A DNA stretch of 64,000 bases, taken from the NCBI GenBank assembly GCA_951828585.1, contig OX639991.1:1768576-1832575 (forward strand), given 5' to 3'. Below, piece after piece: positions 1 to 10,146 of this stretch. The first letter of the stretch is position 1. The number at the start of each line of letters is the position of its first letter. Source of the stretch: Longimicrobiales bacterium. GTDB lineage: Bacteria; Gemmatimonadota; Gemmatimonadetes; Longimicrobiales; Gaopeijiaceae. The notes below the pieces were generated by a model, which saw only the letters and a list, made by a program, of their open reading frames with translations, did not search any database and had not been told where the DNA came from. The position numbers were made by a program, and so were the translations under genes.

Positions 1-35
1 CCGCGGAGAAAAAGCGGTTGTCCCGCCACCCCGCC

Positions 36-857
36 CTACCCCTCCTCCGGAAACAGCCTCCCAATCGTCCCATCCAACGCCTCGGCCACCCGACCGCACC
101 GCCCCTCCCCCACCCCGTACGCCGACAGCCACACGCCCATCTTCCACCGCTCCCCGCTCCCCTCCATCTCCACGTGCAGCACGCCGTCGTTCAGCGATTC
201 CACCATGCCTGCGAACGACCACGGCCGATCCGCGAACACGACGGTCCCCGAGAGCACCGTCCCACCGTCGAGGACGAAGTGAAATGGGTTGCCCTCCGCG
301 AGCGAACGCCCGTCCTCCCCATCCCCTCCGACCCCCTCCCCCCCGAAAAACCGCTCCCACACCTCCTCGCGGGTACCCGTCACCCACGGCCGCGCACTGA
401 TCACGCGCCGCGGGACACCCGGATGCCGCTCCACCGCGTGCTTCAGGTTCCAGAGGAAGACGCGCCACCCGTTCGTCATCATGCGGAAGTGATTGTCGAA
501 GTCCGGCGTGGCCGGCAGGCCGGTGTTGACGAGGTGGAACCGGGTCTTGCCGTTGGCGGTGCTCAGGTGGTAGTCCACGGTGAGCGCGGTTCCCGCATCG
601 ACGGCATCTACATCGGAAAGGTCCACCAGCCGCAGGTGCTCACCGGGCTTCCAGACGGTGATCCTGCTCGGCCAGTCCGCACCCTCGGCCCACGCCACGC
701 TGACCGTCCCTCCCTCCCCCTCCTCGACCGAGGCGAACGGCGCGAACCAGCGCGTGATCCCGCCGCCGGTGGCGATCGCGTCCCACACGGCGTCAACCGG
801 GGCGGCGACCTCGATCGAGAGCTTGATGTTGCGCGTGTCCGGCGAACCGGACGTCAA
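36..857 (-). CDS. SRPBCC / AHSA1-like domain protein
   Basis: The 273-aa product begins like an AHSA1 (activator of Hsp90 ATPase homologue 1-like) START-fold protein: an N-terminal strand with the AAPVDAVWDAI pattern, then GGGITRWFAP, and a second VWERFF segment near residue 170 that may be a second, divergent copy. Such folds bind hydrophobic ligands; the ligand here is unknown. It has no signal peptide, so it is probably cytoplasmic. The only reasonable start is a TTG that overlaps the stop of the preceding DUF4175 gene (TTGA), which suggests translational coupling as last gene of the Bat-type operon. The family call is fairly sure; the role is not. Confidence 0.75.
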   Translation of the reverse strand: MTSGSPDTRNIKLSIEVAAPVDAVWDAIATGGGITRWFAPFASVEEGEGGTVSVAWAEGADWPSRITVWKPGEHLRLVDLSDVDAVDAGTALTVDYHLSTANGKTRFHLVNTGLPATPDFDNHFRMMTNGWRVFLWNLKHAVERHPGVPRRVISARPWVTGTREEVWERFFGGEGVGGDGEDGRSLAEGNPFHFVLDGGTVLSGTVVFADRPWSFAGMVESLNDGVLHVEMEGSGERWKMGVWLSAYGVGEGRCGRVAEALDGTIGRLFPEEG

Positions 858-3800
858 CGCCCCTCTCTCCCGCTTCCGCGACTCCTGGCCAGCGCCTTGT
901 AGTACTCCTCGACCAGAGCCCGGTACTCCTCCGGCACGTCACCCGACTGGTAGAGCAGGAGCTGGTCCTCGTCCTCCGCGCCGAAGAGTCGGCGGAGCTG
1001 GAACTCGAGCTGCTTCATGCCCTCCACCAGCTCGGCCTGGAGCCGGAGTGCCTCTTCGGGGTCGTCGTAGGTGCTGGCGCGGTCGAGCGCGCGCATGGCG
1101 TTGATCATGGCCTGGAGCTCCTGGGGATCCGCGCCGGCCCGTTCGATCAGCCCTGCCAGCGCCTGCGCCTCGCCCAGCCGCACGCGGCCCTCTCTGCGCA
1201 TCTGCCGGACCATCTCGGGATCGAAGTTCCGGGGACCGCCTCCGCCCGTTCGCGTGGCGTCGCGGTCGTCGGAGTTCGCTGTCCTGTCCCCTCCACCTCC
1301 ACCGGTTTGCGCCCCCGTCTCCAGGCGGCGCTCCATCGATTCCAGGCCTCGCGCCAGATCGCGGGCGGCCTCGAGGGCCTCGGTTTCGGTGTCGGCGACC
1401 GCGCCCCCCTGTACGGCCTCGTCGGCCTCTTCCAGGCGGTTCCGGAGTGATTGAATGGCCTGCGCGGTCTGGTTCTCGAAGGCCTCGGCGTACTCTTCCT
1501 GTCCGGTGCGCCCCACCAGGTTGCGCGAGTAGAGCAGACGTTCGCGCAGCTGGGTCTCGCGGATCGTTTCGGTGGCTTCGTCGAGCTCCTCGGCACCCTC
1601 GGACCCGTCACGGCGGGCGGTGGCCGCGAGCTGGTCGAGTTGGGCCAGGAGGTCCCCGACCTCCTCCGCCATCTCGGTCTTGGTCTCGATGACGCGATCG
1701 GTCTGGCTCCTCGATGGACCATCCGCCTGCCTCATCGCCTCCATGCGGTTTTCGACGTCCTCCTGCTGGCGGGCGAGTTCTTCCACTCTTTCCCGCGCGT
1801 CGTTCAGATCGCGCTGCAGGCGGTCGTCCTGTACGCCCTCCAGCTCGTCGCGCGCCTCGCGCAGGCGGCGCAGTGCCGACTGGGCCTCGGCGACCCCGGT
1901 GTTGCCTCCCTGCGCGGCCGACCGGCGCATCGCGTCGGCGACCTGTTGCAGCTCGCGCGCCACCTCCTCAAGCTGCCGCTGTCCGGTCTCGCGGGAGAGA
2001 CGCTCCAGCTGGCGGGCCGCCTCCTCGGCCTCTTCGGCGAGGTCGCGCGCCGCCTGACTGCCGCCTCCCTGCTGACTCTGCTGACCCTGCTGCGCGGCCG
2101 CACGCCGGCGCTGCCGTTCCAGCTCCTGTTCCTGGCGCCGGGCCAGCTCGCGCAGCTTCTCCAGCGTTTCGTCAACGGCCTGGTCGGCGGTCTCCTGCTG
2201 GCTCCTCTGCACGGTCTCGTACTGGTTGCGCAGCGCGTCGGTCTCCAGCTCGAAGAGATCGGCCAGGTCCTCGGCGCTGGGGCCCTGCTGCCCCTGTTGA
2301 CCGCCGCCGCCCTGCTGCTGTTGTTCCTGCGACACGAAGCGCTCGTACGTCTCCTCGGCCTTCTGCAGTTGCCGCAGAGAGCGCTGCTCGGGGGCGATCG
2401 CGCCCTGCGGGTTGAGCGCCCGCAGCGAGTCGACCGCCTCGGTCATGGCTTCAACGGCCTCGGGCAGCGCCTCGGCGATGCGCTGGAAGGACTCGTCGGC
2501 CCCGGTGATTCCCCGGTTCACGATGCGCTGGCGTAGCGTCTCGACCTGCTCCCGCAGCCGCTCCTGGTTTAGCGCGATGCTGACCACGTTCTCTTCCCAC
2601 ACGTCCTCCGTGTAGCTGTCGCGGTCCCGCACCAGGTTGAAGCTGGCCGCGATGATCTGCCGCTGCAGCCCCGACAGGTCGTCCTCCATGCCGCCGCCAC
2701 CTCCGCCGCCACCACCACCCCCACCACCCCCCTCGGCCTCGCGGTACTCGCGTTCGAAGGGGCGCACCTGCAGGAAGTAGATGTCCGTCAGGGCCTCGTT
2801 CGGCGACGGCGCGTTGTCGCGCGCGATTGCGTGGTAGGCCACAAGGTCCCCCATCTCCAGCTCGTAGTCCTCCATGAAGACGGTGTGCCCGGCGGTTACG
2901 GCCGGCATCGGCGCACCCGACGTGGCATGCAGCCGTACCGTATCGGAGGGGCCGCCGTTCACGTTGTAGACCAGCAGGATCTCGGAGACGCCGAGGTCGT
3001 CGTCGGCGCGGGCCTCGAGGAAGACCTCCTCGATGGCGCTGACCGAGATGTCGCGCCCGGGCTTCGCGAAGGAGACCGACGGGCCCTGGTCGCTGAGGAC
3101 ATCGATGCGGTAGTCGGGGGCGCCGGTCACCCAGAGATCGTCGTGGGTGAGGAAACGGATGCCGTAGAAGCCGCGCTCCCGCACGGTGAACGAGCCGGTG
3201 AAGGTCTCCTCCGGTCCGGCCTCCATGGTGATCGTGTCGCCCGAGTCCATCACGAGGAGGGCGCCGGGGGTCGGGATGGTGGAGGTCACGGTCAGAGCGA
3301 CCCGCGTTCCGCGCAGGGCGGCCACGTCGCCGCCGTACTCGAAGCTGCGTGGCGTGAGCCCCGTGTAGCTCGGGAAGTGGTAGACCATCTCCAACCGGTC
3401 CACTGCGGGCAGGTCCGCGACACCCAGGGTGAAGGTCGCGGAGCGAACCCCGGCGGCCTCCACGTAGTAGGTGGTCTCTTCCGCGACGTTGAGCATGAGC
3501 CCCTCGAACGACCCCGTCCCGTCCTCGATCATCGGCATGGCCACGAAGCCGCTCGTCCCCTCCTCGCGGGTGTAGAGGACGACGTCGTCGGAATGGAAAC
3601 CTGCCAGGGTGGCCGAAACCAGCAGGTCGGAGTTGCGTGAGATGGTGGTGTCGCCGGGCAACACTGCAACGCTGTAGGGGTTGACCGCCTCGGCCGCGCG
3701 CACTGGGTTGAAGAGGGCGGACATGCCGTGGCGCAGGAAGTCCGGGCCGAGGGCGACGAAGAGGATCGAGGCGAGGACGAGTCCTCCCAGGACTGCCGAC

Positions 3801-4264
3801 GAGCGACGCAGCGAGGTCCGTTCGATGCCCCGCCCGTAGTCGATTCGGCCGCACTCCTTGACCGCCTCAAACACCACCTCCTGCAGCAACGGCGACCGCT
3901 CCAGTTCGTCGCTCTTGCCGGCCGACTCGACCGCGGCCAGGACGCGGGACTGCAGCGACGGCTCGTTCTCTTCCAGGTACAGCGCCACCCGTTCGTCCGA
4001 GACGCGGCGCAGCAGGGGCCACAGGACGGACCGGATCAGGAAGAAGCCCACGACCAGCCAGAGGACGATGCGGAAGGCGGTGACCGCACCGGGCTCGAAG
4101 CGCAGGAACTCCAGCGTTGAGGCGGAGATGAGGAAGGTGAGGAGGGTGCCGGCGAGGGTCAGGGCGAGCCCGCGCAGGACGAGCTTGAAGCGCCAGCGGC
4201 GGCGGACGCGCCGAACGATGCGAATGAGTTGGTCCCTGCTTCGCCAGTTGCTCGCTACGGACAT
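854..4264 (-). CDS. DUF4175-family membrane protein
   Basis: A 1136-aa protein with hydrophobic segments in the first 80 residues and near residue 160, then a large extracytoplasmic beta-rich region and a long coiled-coil, Gln/Glu/Arg-rich C-terminal half. A poly-Gly run near residue 520 and Gln-rich runs near 635 and 720 are low-complexity linkers. Layout and position directly after BatA match DUF4175 proteins of Bat-type operons; molecular function is unknown. The ATG has a strong GGAGG six bases upstream. The gene lies 63 bp after the BatA gene and its stop overlaps the next start. Intact, no anomaly seen. Confidence 0.8.
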   Translation of the reverse strand: MSVASNWRSRDQLIRIVRRVRRRWRFKLVLRGLALTLAGTLLTFLISASTLEFLRFEPGAVTAFRIVLWLVVGFFLIRSVLWPLLRRVSDERVALYLEENEPSLQSRVLAAVESAGKSDELERSPLLQEVVFEAVKECGRIDYGRGIERTSLRRSSAVLGGLVLASILFVALGPDFLRHGMSALFNPVRAAEAVNPYSVAVLPGDTTISRNSDLLVSATLAGFHSDDVVLYTREEGTSGFVAMPMIEDGTGSFEGLMLNVAEETTYYVEAAGVRSATFTLGVADLPAVDRLEMVYHFPSYTGLTPRSFEYGGDVAALRGTRVALTVTSTIPTPGALLVMDSGDTITMEAGPEETFTGSFTVRERGFYGIRFLTHDDLWVTGAPDYRIDVLSDQGPSVSFAKPGRDISVSAIEEVFLEARADDDLGVSEILLVYNVNGGPSDTVRLHATSGAPMPAVTAGHTVFMEDYELEMGDLVAYHAIARDNAPSPNEALTDIYFLQVRPFEREYREAEGGGGGGGGGGGGGGMEDDLSGLQRQIIAASFNLVRDRDSYTEDVWEENVVSIALNQERLREQVETLRQRIVNRGITGADESFQRIAEALPEAVEAMTEAVDSLRALNPQGAIAPEQRSLRQLQKAEETYERFVSQEQQQQGGGGQQGQQGPSAEDLADLFELETDALRNQYETVQRSQQETADQAVDETLEKLRELARRQEQELERQRRRAAAQQGQQSQQGGGSQAARDLAEEAEEAARQLERLSRETGQRQLEEVARELQQVADAMRRSAAQGGNTGVAEAQSALRRLREARDELEGVQDDRLQRDLNDARERVEELARQQEDVENRMEAMRQADGPSRSQTDRVIETKTEMAEEVGDLLAQLDQLAATARRDGSEGAEELDEATETIRETQLRERLLYSRNLVGRTGQEEYAEAFENQTAQAIQSLRNRLEEADEAVQGGAVADTETEALEAARDLARGLESMERRLETGAQTGGGGGDRTANSDDRDATRTGGGGPRNFDPEMVRQMRREGRVRLGEAQALAGLIERAGADPQELQAMINAMRALDRASTYDDPEEALRLQAELVEGMKQLEFQLRRLFGAEDEDQLLLYQSGDVPEEYRALVEEYYKALARSRGSGREGR

Positions 4265-4327
4265 ATTTCCTCCTGATTTTGTCGCGGAATTCGTTGTGAT
4301 CCCGCATTGACCCTTCCGGGCCCTACT

Positions 4328-6421
4328 TCAGTCTACCATGGCCGACTCTTCTTTGATCCTAAGCCGTGACAACCGGTTGGCCAACACGGTCTCGGAAACC
4401 ATCAGCAGAAAGACGGCCGCCAGCAGGTACCGCCAGAACGACTGCCTCCCCTCGAAATCCACCGCCTGCAACTCGGGGGAAGCCGCGTCCGTCTCTGCCG
4501 ACTCGTCCTCGGCCTCCCCAGCCGCCGGCTCCCCCCCCACCGCCCCCACGAGCTCCTCGACGTCCAGCCTGGTCAGATCCGACTCCGTCACGTCGACGTT
4601 GGCTGCCAGCGCCATTGGATTTTCGGGCCGCTCTCCCGGCGGCCGGATCTCCCAGATCCCCCGGCTCTCCAGACGGAGCAGGGTGGTCGCCGGGTCCACG
4701 GCCACCGAGCCGCCCCCGGGTTCCATGGCCACCGCACCCGGGGGGATCTCGAGCGTGGTGCCCGCCCTGGTCAGCGCGGAGAGATTCACGGTCGACCCGG
4801 CGAGGTGCCAGGGCGCGACCTCGCCGCGGCCTCCAAGGAAGCGCGTCACGCGGTGCACAAACGGCAGGTACACGGGCTGTAGCGCCAGGTTGTTCCAGAA
4901 GCGGTCCAGCCCCGAGGCCCAGATGAGGACGCGGCCCTTCCCGCGCCTGCCCTCGACCAGCGCCGGCGTACCGTCGTCGAACTGCGCGGTCACGCGGCCG
5001 TCGGTGACTTCCAGGCGGCGGGTTCGGTAGAAGTTGGCCTGGGAGAAGTCGCCGGAGCGGGGGCCCATGAAGGCCTCGAATACGGCGTGGTCGTAGTCGA
5101 CGAAGCCGAGGCGGCGCTCCCCCGTGCCCTCGGTGACCGGCCCGACCGTGGCGGGCAGGAACTCGGCGTGGACCGACGGTACGGAGCTGCGCTGGCCGAG
5201 CACGAGGAGAAGGCCGCCGCCCTCTTCCACGAAGGCGCGCAGACGGTCGCCCGCGTTGCCACCGGGGAATGGGGCGCCGTTGAGAACGACCACGTCCGAG
5301 GCCGCCAGCTGGCTGTCGCTGGGGGCGCCGCGGATGAGCAGGGTGGCGAAGCCGGCGCCCTCGGCGATTCCCAGAGCCCCGCGCAGGTAGAGGTTGGAGT
5401 CGCCGTCGCCGAGGGGGTCGACGATCAGGACGGAGAGGTCGCCGCCGGGCGACGCCACAAAGTGCAGCGTGTTGTCCTCGCCGAGACCGGTGCCGGGCGC
5501 CTCCGCGACGCGGACTTCGCCGCGGGTGAAGGGGTGCGTGAGGGTGAAGGGGTCGAAGGTGACGGCGGTGGCTCCGCCGGAGGGCGCGGTGACGGTGGTC
5601 GTGCCGATGTCGGTGTCGTCGATGGCCAGGGTGACTTCGGTGGTGAACTCGGTGTCGCCGGTGTTGATCAGTCGGGCTGACACGGTCACGCGTTCACGGT
5701 TTCCGGCCGACTCGCGGCCCAGCTCCAGATCGGTCAGGGCGAGGTTGGCGGCGCCTTCCTCACCCATCACCACCGGCTCGATCGTCACTCCGGCGGGGAG
5801 CGTCGCGTCGGGGTCGGGGCGCCACCCGGTGCGCTGGAAGTCGCTGATCAGGACGACACGCTGGCGGGGCAGCTCGGAGGCGGCCAGCGTCGAGCGGGCC
5901 AGTTTGATGGCCGGGCCGATGCGCGTGGCCAGGGAACCCGTGCGGAGCGTGTCCAGGGTGGCGGCGATCCGGGCCGGGTCGTTGATCGAGCGGTGGACCA
6001 GGTGCGGCGTTTCGGAGAAGGTGACGAGCGAGATGCGGTCCTGCGGCCTGAGCGCCGCGGCGATGTCGTTCGCGTGGGACAACGCTTGCGACCAGTTGTC
6101 CCCCAGATCCATCGAGTAGGAACGGTCCAGAAGGATGACCACCTCCTCCGGCCCCGGTCCTCCCACCGAAGCGAGCGCCCCACCCCGCACGAACGGACGC
6201 GCGAAGGCCGCGACCAGCAGCCCCAGCGCAGCCAGCCTCATCGCAAGCAGCAGCCAATGACGGATGCGCCGCCTCGAAGTCTCCTCGAAGGGGATGCGCT
6301 TCAGGAACATCAGCGACGGGAAGCGCAGCGGCTTCCCCTTCTCCTGGCGCGTCAGGTGGATCAGGACCGGGATGGCCAGCCCGGCCAGCGCGATCAGGAA
6401 GAGGGGGGTGAGGAAGCCCAC
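4328..6421 (-). CDS. BatA-type VWA domain membrane protein
   Basis: A 697-aa protein. Residues 1-75 form the BatA N-terminal module with two membrane helices, followed by a von Willebrand A domain whose MIDAS motif DRSYS is at residues 99-103. A long periplasmic-type region and a C-terminal helix (AAVFLLMVSETVLA) follow. In Bat operons, VWA proteins of this kind are thought to form metal-dependent complexes remodelled by MoxR ATPases. The start is GTG, 7 bp after the DUF58 stop, consistent with one mRNA. Family assignment is firm; the aerotolerance role is inherited from the family name and unproven here. Confidence 0.87.
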   Translation of the reverse strand: MGFLTPLFLIALAGLAIPVLIHLTRQEKGKPLRFPSLMFLKRIPFEETSRRRIRHWLLLAMRLAALGLLVAAFARPFVRGGALASVGGPGPEEVVILLDRSYSMDLGDNWSQALSHANDIAAALRPQDRISLVTFSETPHLVHRSINDPARIAATLDTLRTGSLATRIGPAIKLARSTLAASELPRQRVVLISDFQRTGWRPDPDATLPAGVTIEPVVMGEEGAANLALTDLELGRESAGNRERVTVSARLINTGDTEFTTEVTLAIDDTDIGTTTVTAPSGGATAVTFDPFTLTHPFTRGEVRVAEAPGTGLGEDNTLHFVASPGGDLSVLIVDPLGDGDSNLYLRGALGIAEGAGFATLLIRGAPSDSQLAASDVVVLNGAPFPGGNAGDRLRAFVEEGGGLLLVLGQRSSVPSVHAEFLPATVGPVTEGTGERRLGFVDYDHAVFEAFMGPRSGDFSQANFYRTRRLEVTDGRVTAQFDDGTPALVEGRRGKGRVLIWASGLDRFWNNLALQPVYLPFVHRVTRFLGGRGEVAPWHLAGSTVNLSALTRAGTTLEIPPGAVAMEPGGGSVAVDPATTLLRLESRGIWEIRPPGERPENPMALAANVDVTESDLTRLDVEELVGAVGGEPAAGEAEDESAETDAASPELQAVDFEGRQSFWRYLLAAVFLLMVSETVLANRLSRLRIKEESAMVD

Positions 6422-6428
6422 GACGCTG

Positions 6429-7340
6429 CTAGCGGCTCCTGACCATCTTCTGGCGGAAGACCAGGTACGCGTAGAGCGCCTCGTCCAGTGGCTCGGCGGT
6501 GTTGAGGAGGACGTAGTCGACCCCCTGCTTGCCGAAGCCCTTGCCCAGCGCGTCGATATGGGCGCGGATCTGTTCCTGGTAGGCGCCGGCGTACTTCTCC
6601 GGCTTCACCGGCAGGATGGCCTGCGTTTCCAGGTCCTGGAAGTTGGTGGCCTGTGTGAAGGGGAAGTCGATCTCGGCGGAATCGAGGATGTGGAAGGCCA
6701 CCACGTCGTGCCCCTGCGCGCGGAAGAACCCGAGCCTTTCCGTGATGTCGTCCGGGTCGGTGTAGAAGTCCGAAGCCACCGCGAGGATCCCGCGACGGAG
6801 GAAGGTGTTGGCGACGCGCGCCAGCGGCCGGTCCCATGACCCGGTGCGGTCGGCCTTCACCCGGGCCACCGCGTGGAGCACCTTGTCCAGGTGGGCCGCC
6901 GAGGGCCTCACGTGCTCGACCACGTCGCTGTCGAAGGCGTAGAGCCCCACCCGGTCCTTCTGACCGGCGGAGAACCAGGCCAGACTCGCGGTCAGGAAGC
7001 GGCCGTAGTCCAGCTTGGTGATATCGCCCGACCCGTATCCCATCGAGGCCGACGTGTCCAGCAGGAACGCCACGTCCGCGTTGGTCTCCGCCTCGAACTG
7101 CTTGATGAAGAAGCGGTCGGTGCGGGCGTAGAGCCGCCAGTCGATTCGGCGGATGTCGTCGCCGGGCATGTACTGCCTGTGCTCGGCGAAGTCCATGCTC
7201 ACCCCCAAGTAGGGCGAGCGGTGGATGCCCTGCATGAAGCCCTCGACCACGGTGCGCGCAAGCAGCTGCAGATTGTCGATCCTGGCCAGGATGACCGGAT
7301 CCAGGAACGACGTGCGCGCCGCGGGCGAGGCGGTGGCCAT
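6429..7340 (-). CDS. DUF58 domain protein
   Basis: A 303-aa cytoplasmic protein with the DUF58 signature PGDDIRRIDW around residues 59-68 and a VWA-like MIDAS motif DTSAS at residues 95-99. DUF58 proteins are encoded next to MoxR ATPases almost everywhere they occur and are likely their partners. The gene follows moxR by about 60 bp and precedes the BatA gene by 7 bp. Length and motifs are normal for the family. Confidence 0.88.
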   Translation of the reverse strand: MATASPAARTSFLDPVILARIDNLQLLARTVVEGFMQGIHRSPYLGVSMDFAEHRQYMPGDDIRRIDWRLYARTDRFFIKQFEAETNADVAFLLDTSASMGYGSGDITKLDYGRFLTASLAWFSAGQKDRVGLYAFDSDVVEHVRPSAAHLDKVLHAVARVKADRTGSWDRPLARVANTFLRRGILAVASDFYTDPDDITERLGFFRAQGHDVVAFHILDSAEIDFPFTQATNFQDLETQAILPVKPEKYAGAYQEQIRAHIDALGKGFGKQGVDYVLLNTAEPLDEALYAYLVFRQKMVRSR

Positions 7341-7401
7341 GGGCGTCTAGCGGCCCGAGCGGGCCGGGCGCGAGCAGGGGACCGCGCGGGTCATTCGTCC
7401 C

Positions 7402-8436
<1,035 letters not shown>

Positions 8437-8783
8437 GGGGTTACCTCTGTGGGTCTTCCGGTGGAGGGTTTCAGTCGGAGTGCGGGTTCGGTAGGGCTGG
8501 CAGCCGGTGCGTGGATAGCGGAACCTCCAAATAGTCTGCGTTTCGTGACCGAAAGCTAATCGGTCGACCATTAAGCAGACAGGCAGACGAGCGAGTTCGT
8601 TGGTGGGGATGGATGGAGGGCCGGAGGGGGTAGCAGCCCTGCAGGCAGACTGCAGTCTTGGAAACAGCTGACCTCGTCCGGCAGCGCAGTGTAGCCCCGC
8701 TTGAGGTCTTTGGGTTATATTTCCCATGTTGGGAACATACTACCAGAATCTTGATCCGATGCCAGGTTACCAGATCCTATTCG
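8437..8783. other. divergent intergenic region
   Basis: About 350 bp between moxR (leftward) and the toxin stump (rightward). I see no convincing gene; it must hold the promoters of both directions. The only clear structure is the palindrome at 8721-8735. Confidence 0.5.
8721..8735. promoter_or_regulatory. palindromic operator candidate before the TA-like genes
   Basis: TTCCCA-TGT-TGGGAA is a perfect 6-bp inverted repeat with a 3-bp spacer. It lies about 50 bp upstream of the toxin stump and 170 bp upstream of the HigA-ImmA gene, overlapping an AT-rich TATATT that could be a -10 element. HigA-type antitoxins repress their own operons by binding such palindromes. That this one is bound is inference. 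Confidence 0.45.
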
Positions 8784-8903
8784 ATGCGGATCGTCTCCAG
8801 GAAGACGCTCAGCGACTGTACGCGCCGTCACGCCGACGCACTGAACGCGTTCCGCGATTGGATCACCAGCGTCGAACGCACCGAATGGAGCGGTCCTGTC
8901 TGA
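8784..8903 (+). pseudogene. higB: truncated HigB-type toxin (N-terminal stump)
   Basis: An ATG-started 39-codon frame whose product begins MRIVSRKTL and contains DALNAFRDWI, closely matching the start of HigB-family mRNA interferases (about 100 aa). It stops after EWSGPV, so the catalytic C-terminal half is missing. The stop is followed one base later by the ATG of a HigA-type gene, the usual higBA order. The stump is probably inactive. I judged it by pattern only; a profile search would settle it. Confidence 0.6.
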
Positions 8904-8904
8904 G

Positions 8905-10146
8905 ATGCCACAGTTGAAGCCGATTCGGTCGGGAAAAGCCTACGAGCTTGCGCTATCCCGCATCAGGAAGCTCATGGGCTCCGATCCCCGAGACCCCGAA
9001 GGACGGGAACTCGATGTCCTCGCGGACCTGGTGGAGCTATACGAGCGAAAACACTACTCGTTGGGCGTTTTGGACCCGGTTGACGCCATTGAGCTCCGCA
9101 TGGAGGAGCATGGTCTGTCTCCACACGACCTGATTCCCTACCTCGGGAGCCCCTCCAGGGTTTCGGAGGTATTGGCTCGGAAGCGCTCGCTCACGCTGCC
9201 CATGGCGCGTGCTCTCAACAAGTACCTGGGCATCCCCGCCGATGTGCTGCTCCGAGAGCCGAACCCACCAGACAAGTGGAACGAAGAGCACTGGCGCCGC
9301 TTTCCACTGCGTGCAATGGCCAACCGTGGATGGATTCCTGAGGTTCCCGGCTTGTCCCATCACGCCAAGGAGATCATGGAGAAGTTGCTGGACCGTGCTG
9401 GGACGAACCCGGAAAGCGCAGCGATGTTCCGACAGACCGGCCTTCGGGCCAATGCGAAAGCCGATTCGTACGCGCTGCAGGCATGGTGCTGGCAGGCCAT
9501 GGCGCTTGCGAACGAGTACCGGCTGGAGGCCGATTGCGCGCCTGGCAACATCACGTTGGATGTGCTACGCCAGATCGCACTGCTGAGCAGGTTTCGGGAC
9601 GGTCCTCGCCGGGCGGCGGACTGCTTGGCGGACCTTGGTATCCCGTTGATTACGCTCTCCCATCTGCCACGGACGTACCTCGACGGTGCGGCACTTCAGC
9701 TCATTGACGGACGTCCGGTTGTTGCCCTTACGCTCCGGCACGACCGACTTGACAACTTCTGGTTCTGTCTGTTGCACGAGCTCGCTCACGTGGGGCGTCA
9801 CATGGACTACGACAATCCGGCAGCGTTCTTGGATGACCAGTCACTACGCGGCGCAACGCCCTCGACGAAGGAGGATCCACGGGAAGCGGAAGCCGATGAG
9901 TGGGCCGAGGAGGCTCTGATTCCGACGGAGGCATGGGATGCGAGCAGCGTTCGAGTGCGTCCCACGGCGATCAACGTGATCCACTTCGCCGACGAAATCG
10001 GTATGCATCCGGCAATCGTGGCCGGCAGGGTGCGCTTTGAGCGCAACAACTACCGTTTGCTGTCGCAGTTCGTCGGCAGCGGCGAGGTGCGGCGGCAGTT
10101 TGAAGACTTTCAGCCTACCGGTTCATCGCATAGATCACATAGTTGA
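8905..10146 (+). CDS. HigA-type HTH antitoxin fused to ImmA/IrrE metallopeptidase
   Basis: The 413-aa protein has two parts. Residues 1-125 match HigA antitoxins (ELDVLADLVELYERKHY, then the helix-turn-helix around SRVSEVLARKRSLTLPMARALN). Residues 150-400 form an ImmA/IrrE (COG2856) domain with zinc motif HELAH at 291-295 and a probable third ligand in EADEWAEEAL. ImmA/IrrE peptidases cleave HTH repressors in response to stress or foreign DNA. The gene follows the HigB stump by one base. Its last 32 bp overlap the convergent 3' end of the DUF4159 gene, so its final residues may be recent additions. Confidence 0.85.
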   Translation: MPQLKPIRSGKAYELALSRIRKLMGSDPRDPEGRELDVLADLVELYERKHYSLGVLDPVDAIELRMEEHGLSPHDLIPYLGSPSRVSEVLARKRSLTLPMARALNKYLGIPADVLLREPNPPDKWNEEHWRRFPLRAMANRGWIPEVPGLSHHAKEIMEKLLDRAGTNPESAAMFRQTGLRANAKADSYALQAWCWQAMALANEYRLEADCAPGNITLDVLRQIALLSRFRDGPRRAADCLADLGIPLITLSHLPRTYLDGAALQLIDGRPVVALTLRHDRLDNFWFCLLHELAHVGRHMDYDNPAAFLDDQSLRGATPSTKEDPREAEADEWAEEALIPTEAWDASSVRVRPTAINVIHFADEIGMHPAIVAGRVRFERNNYRLLSQFVGSGEVRRQFEDFQPTGSSHRSHS

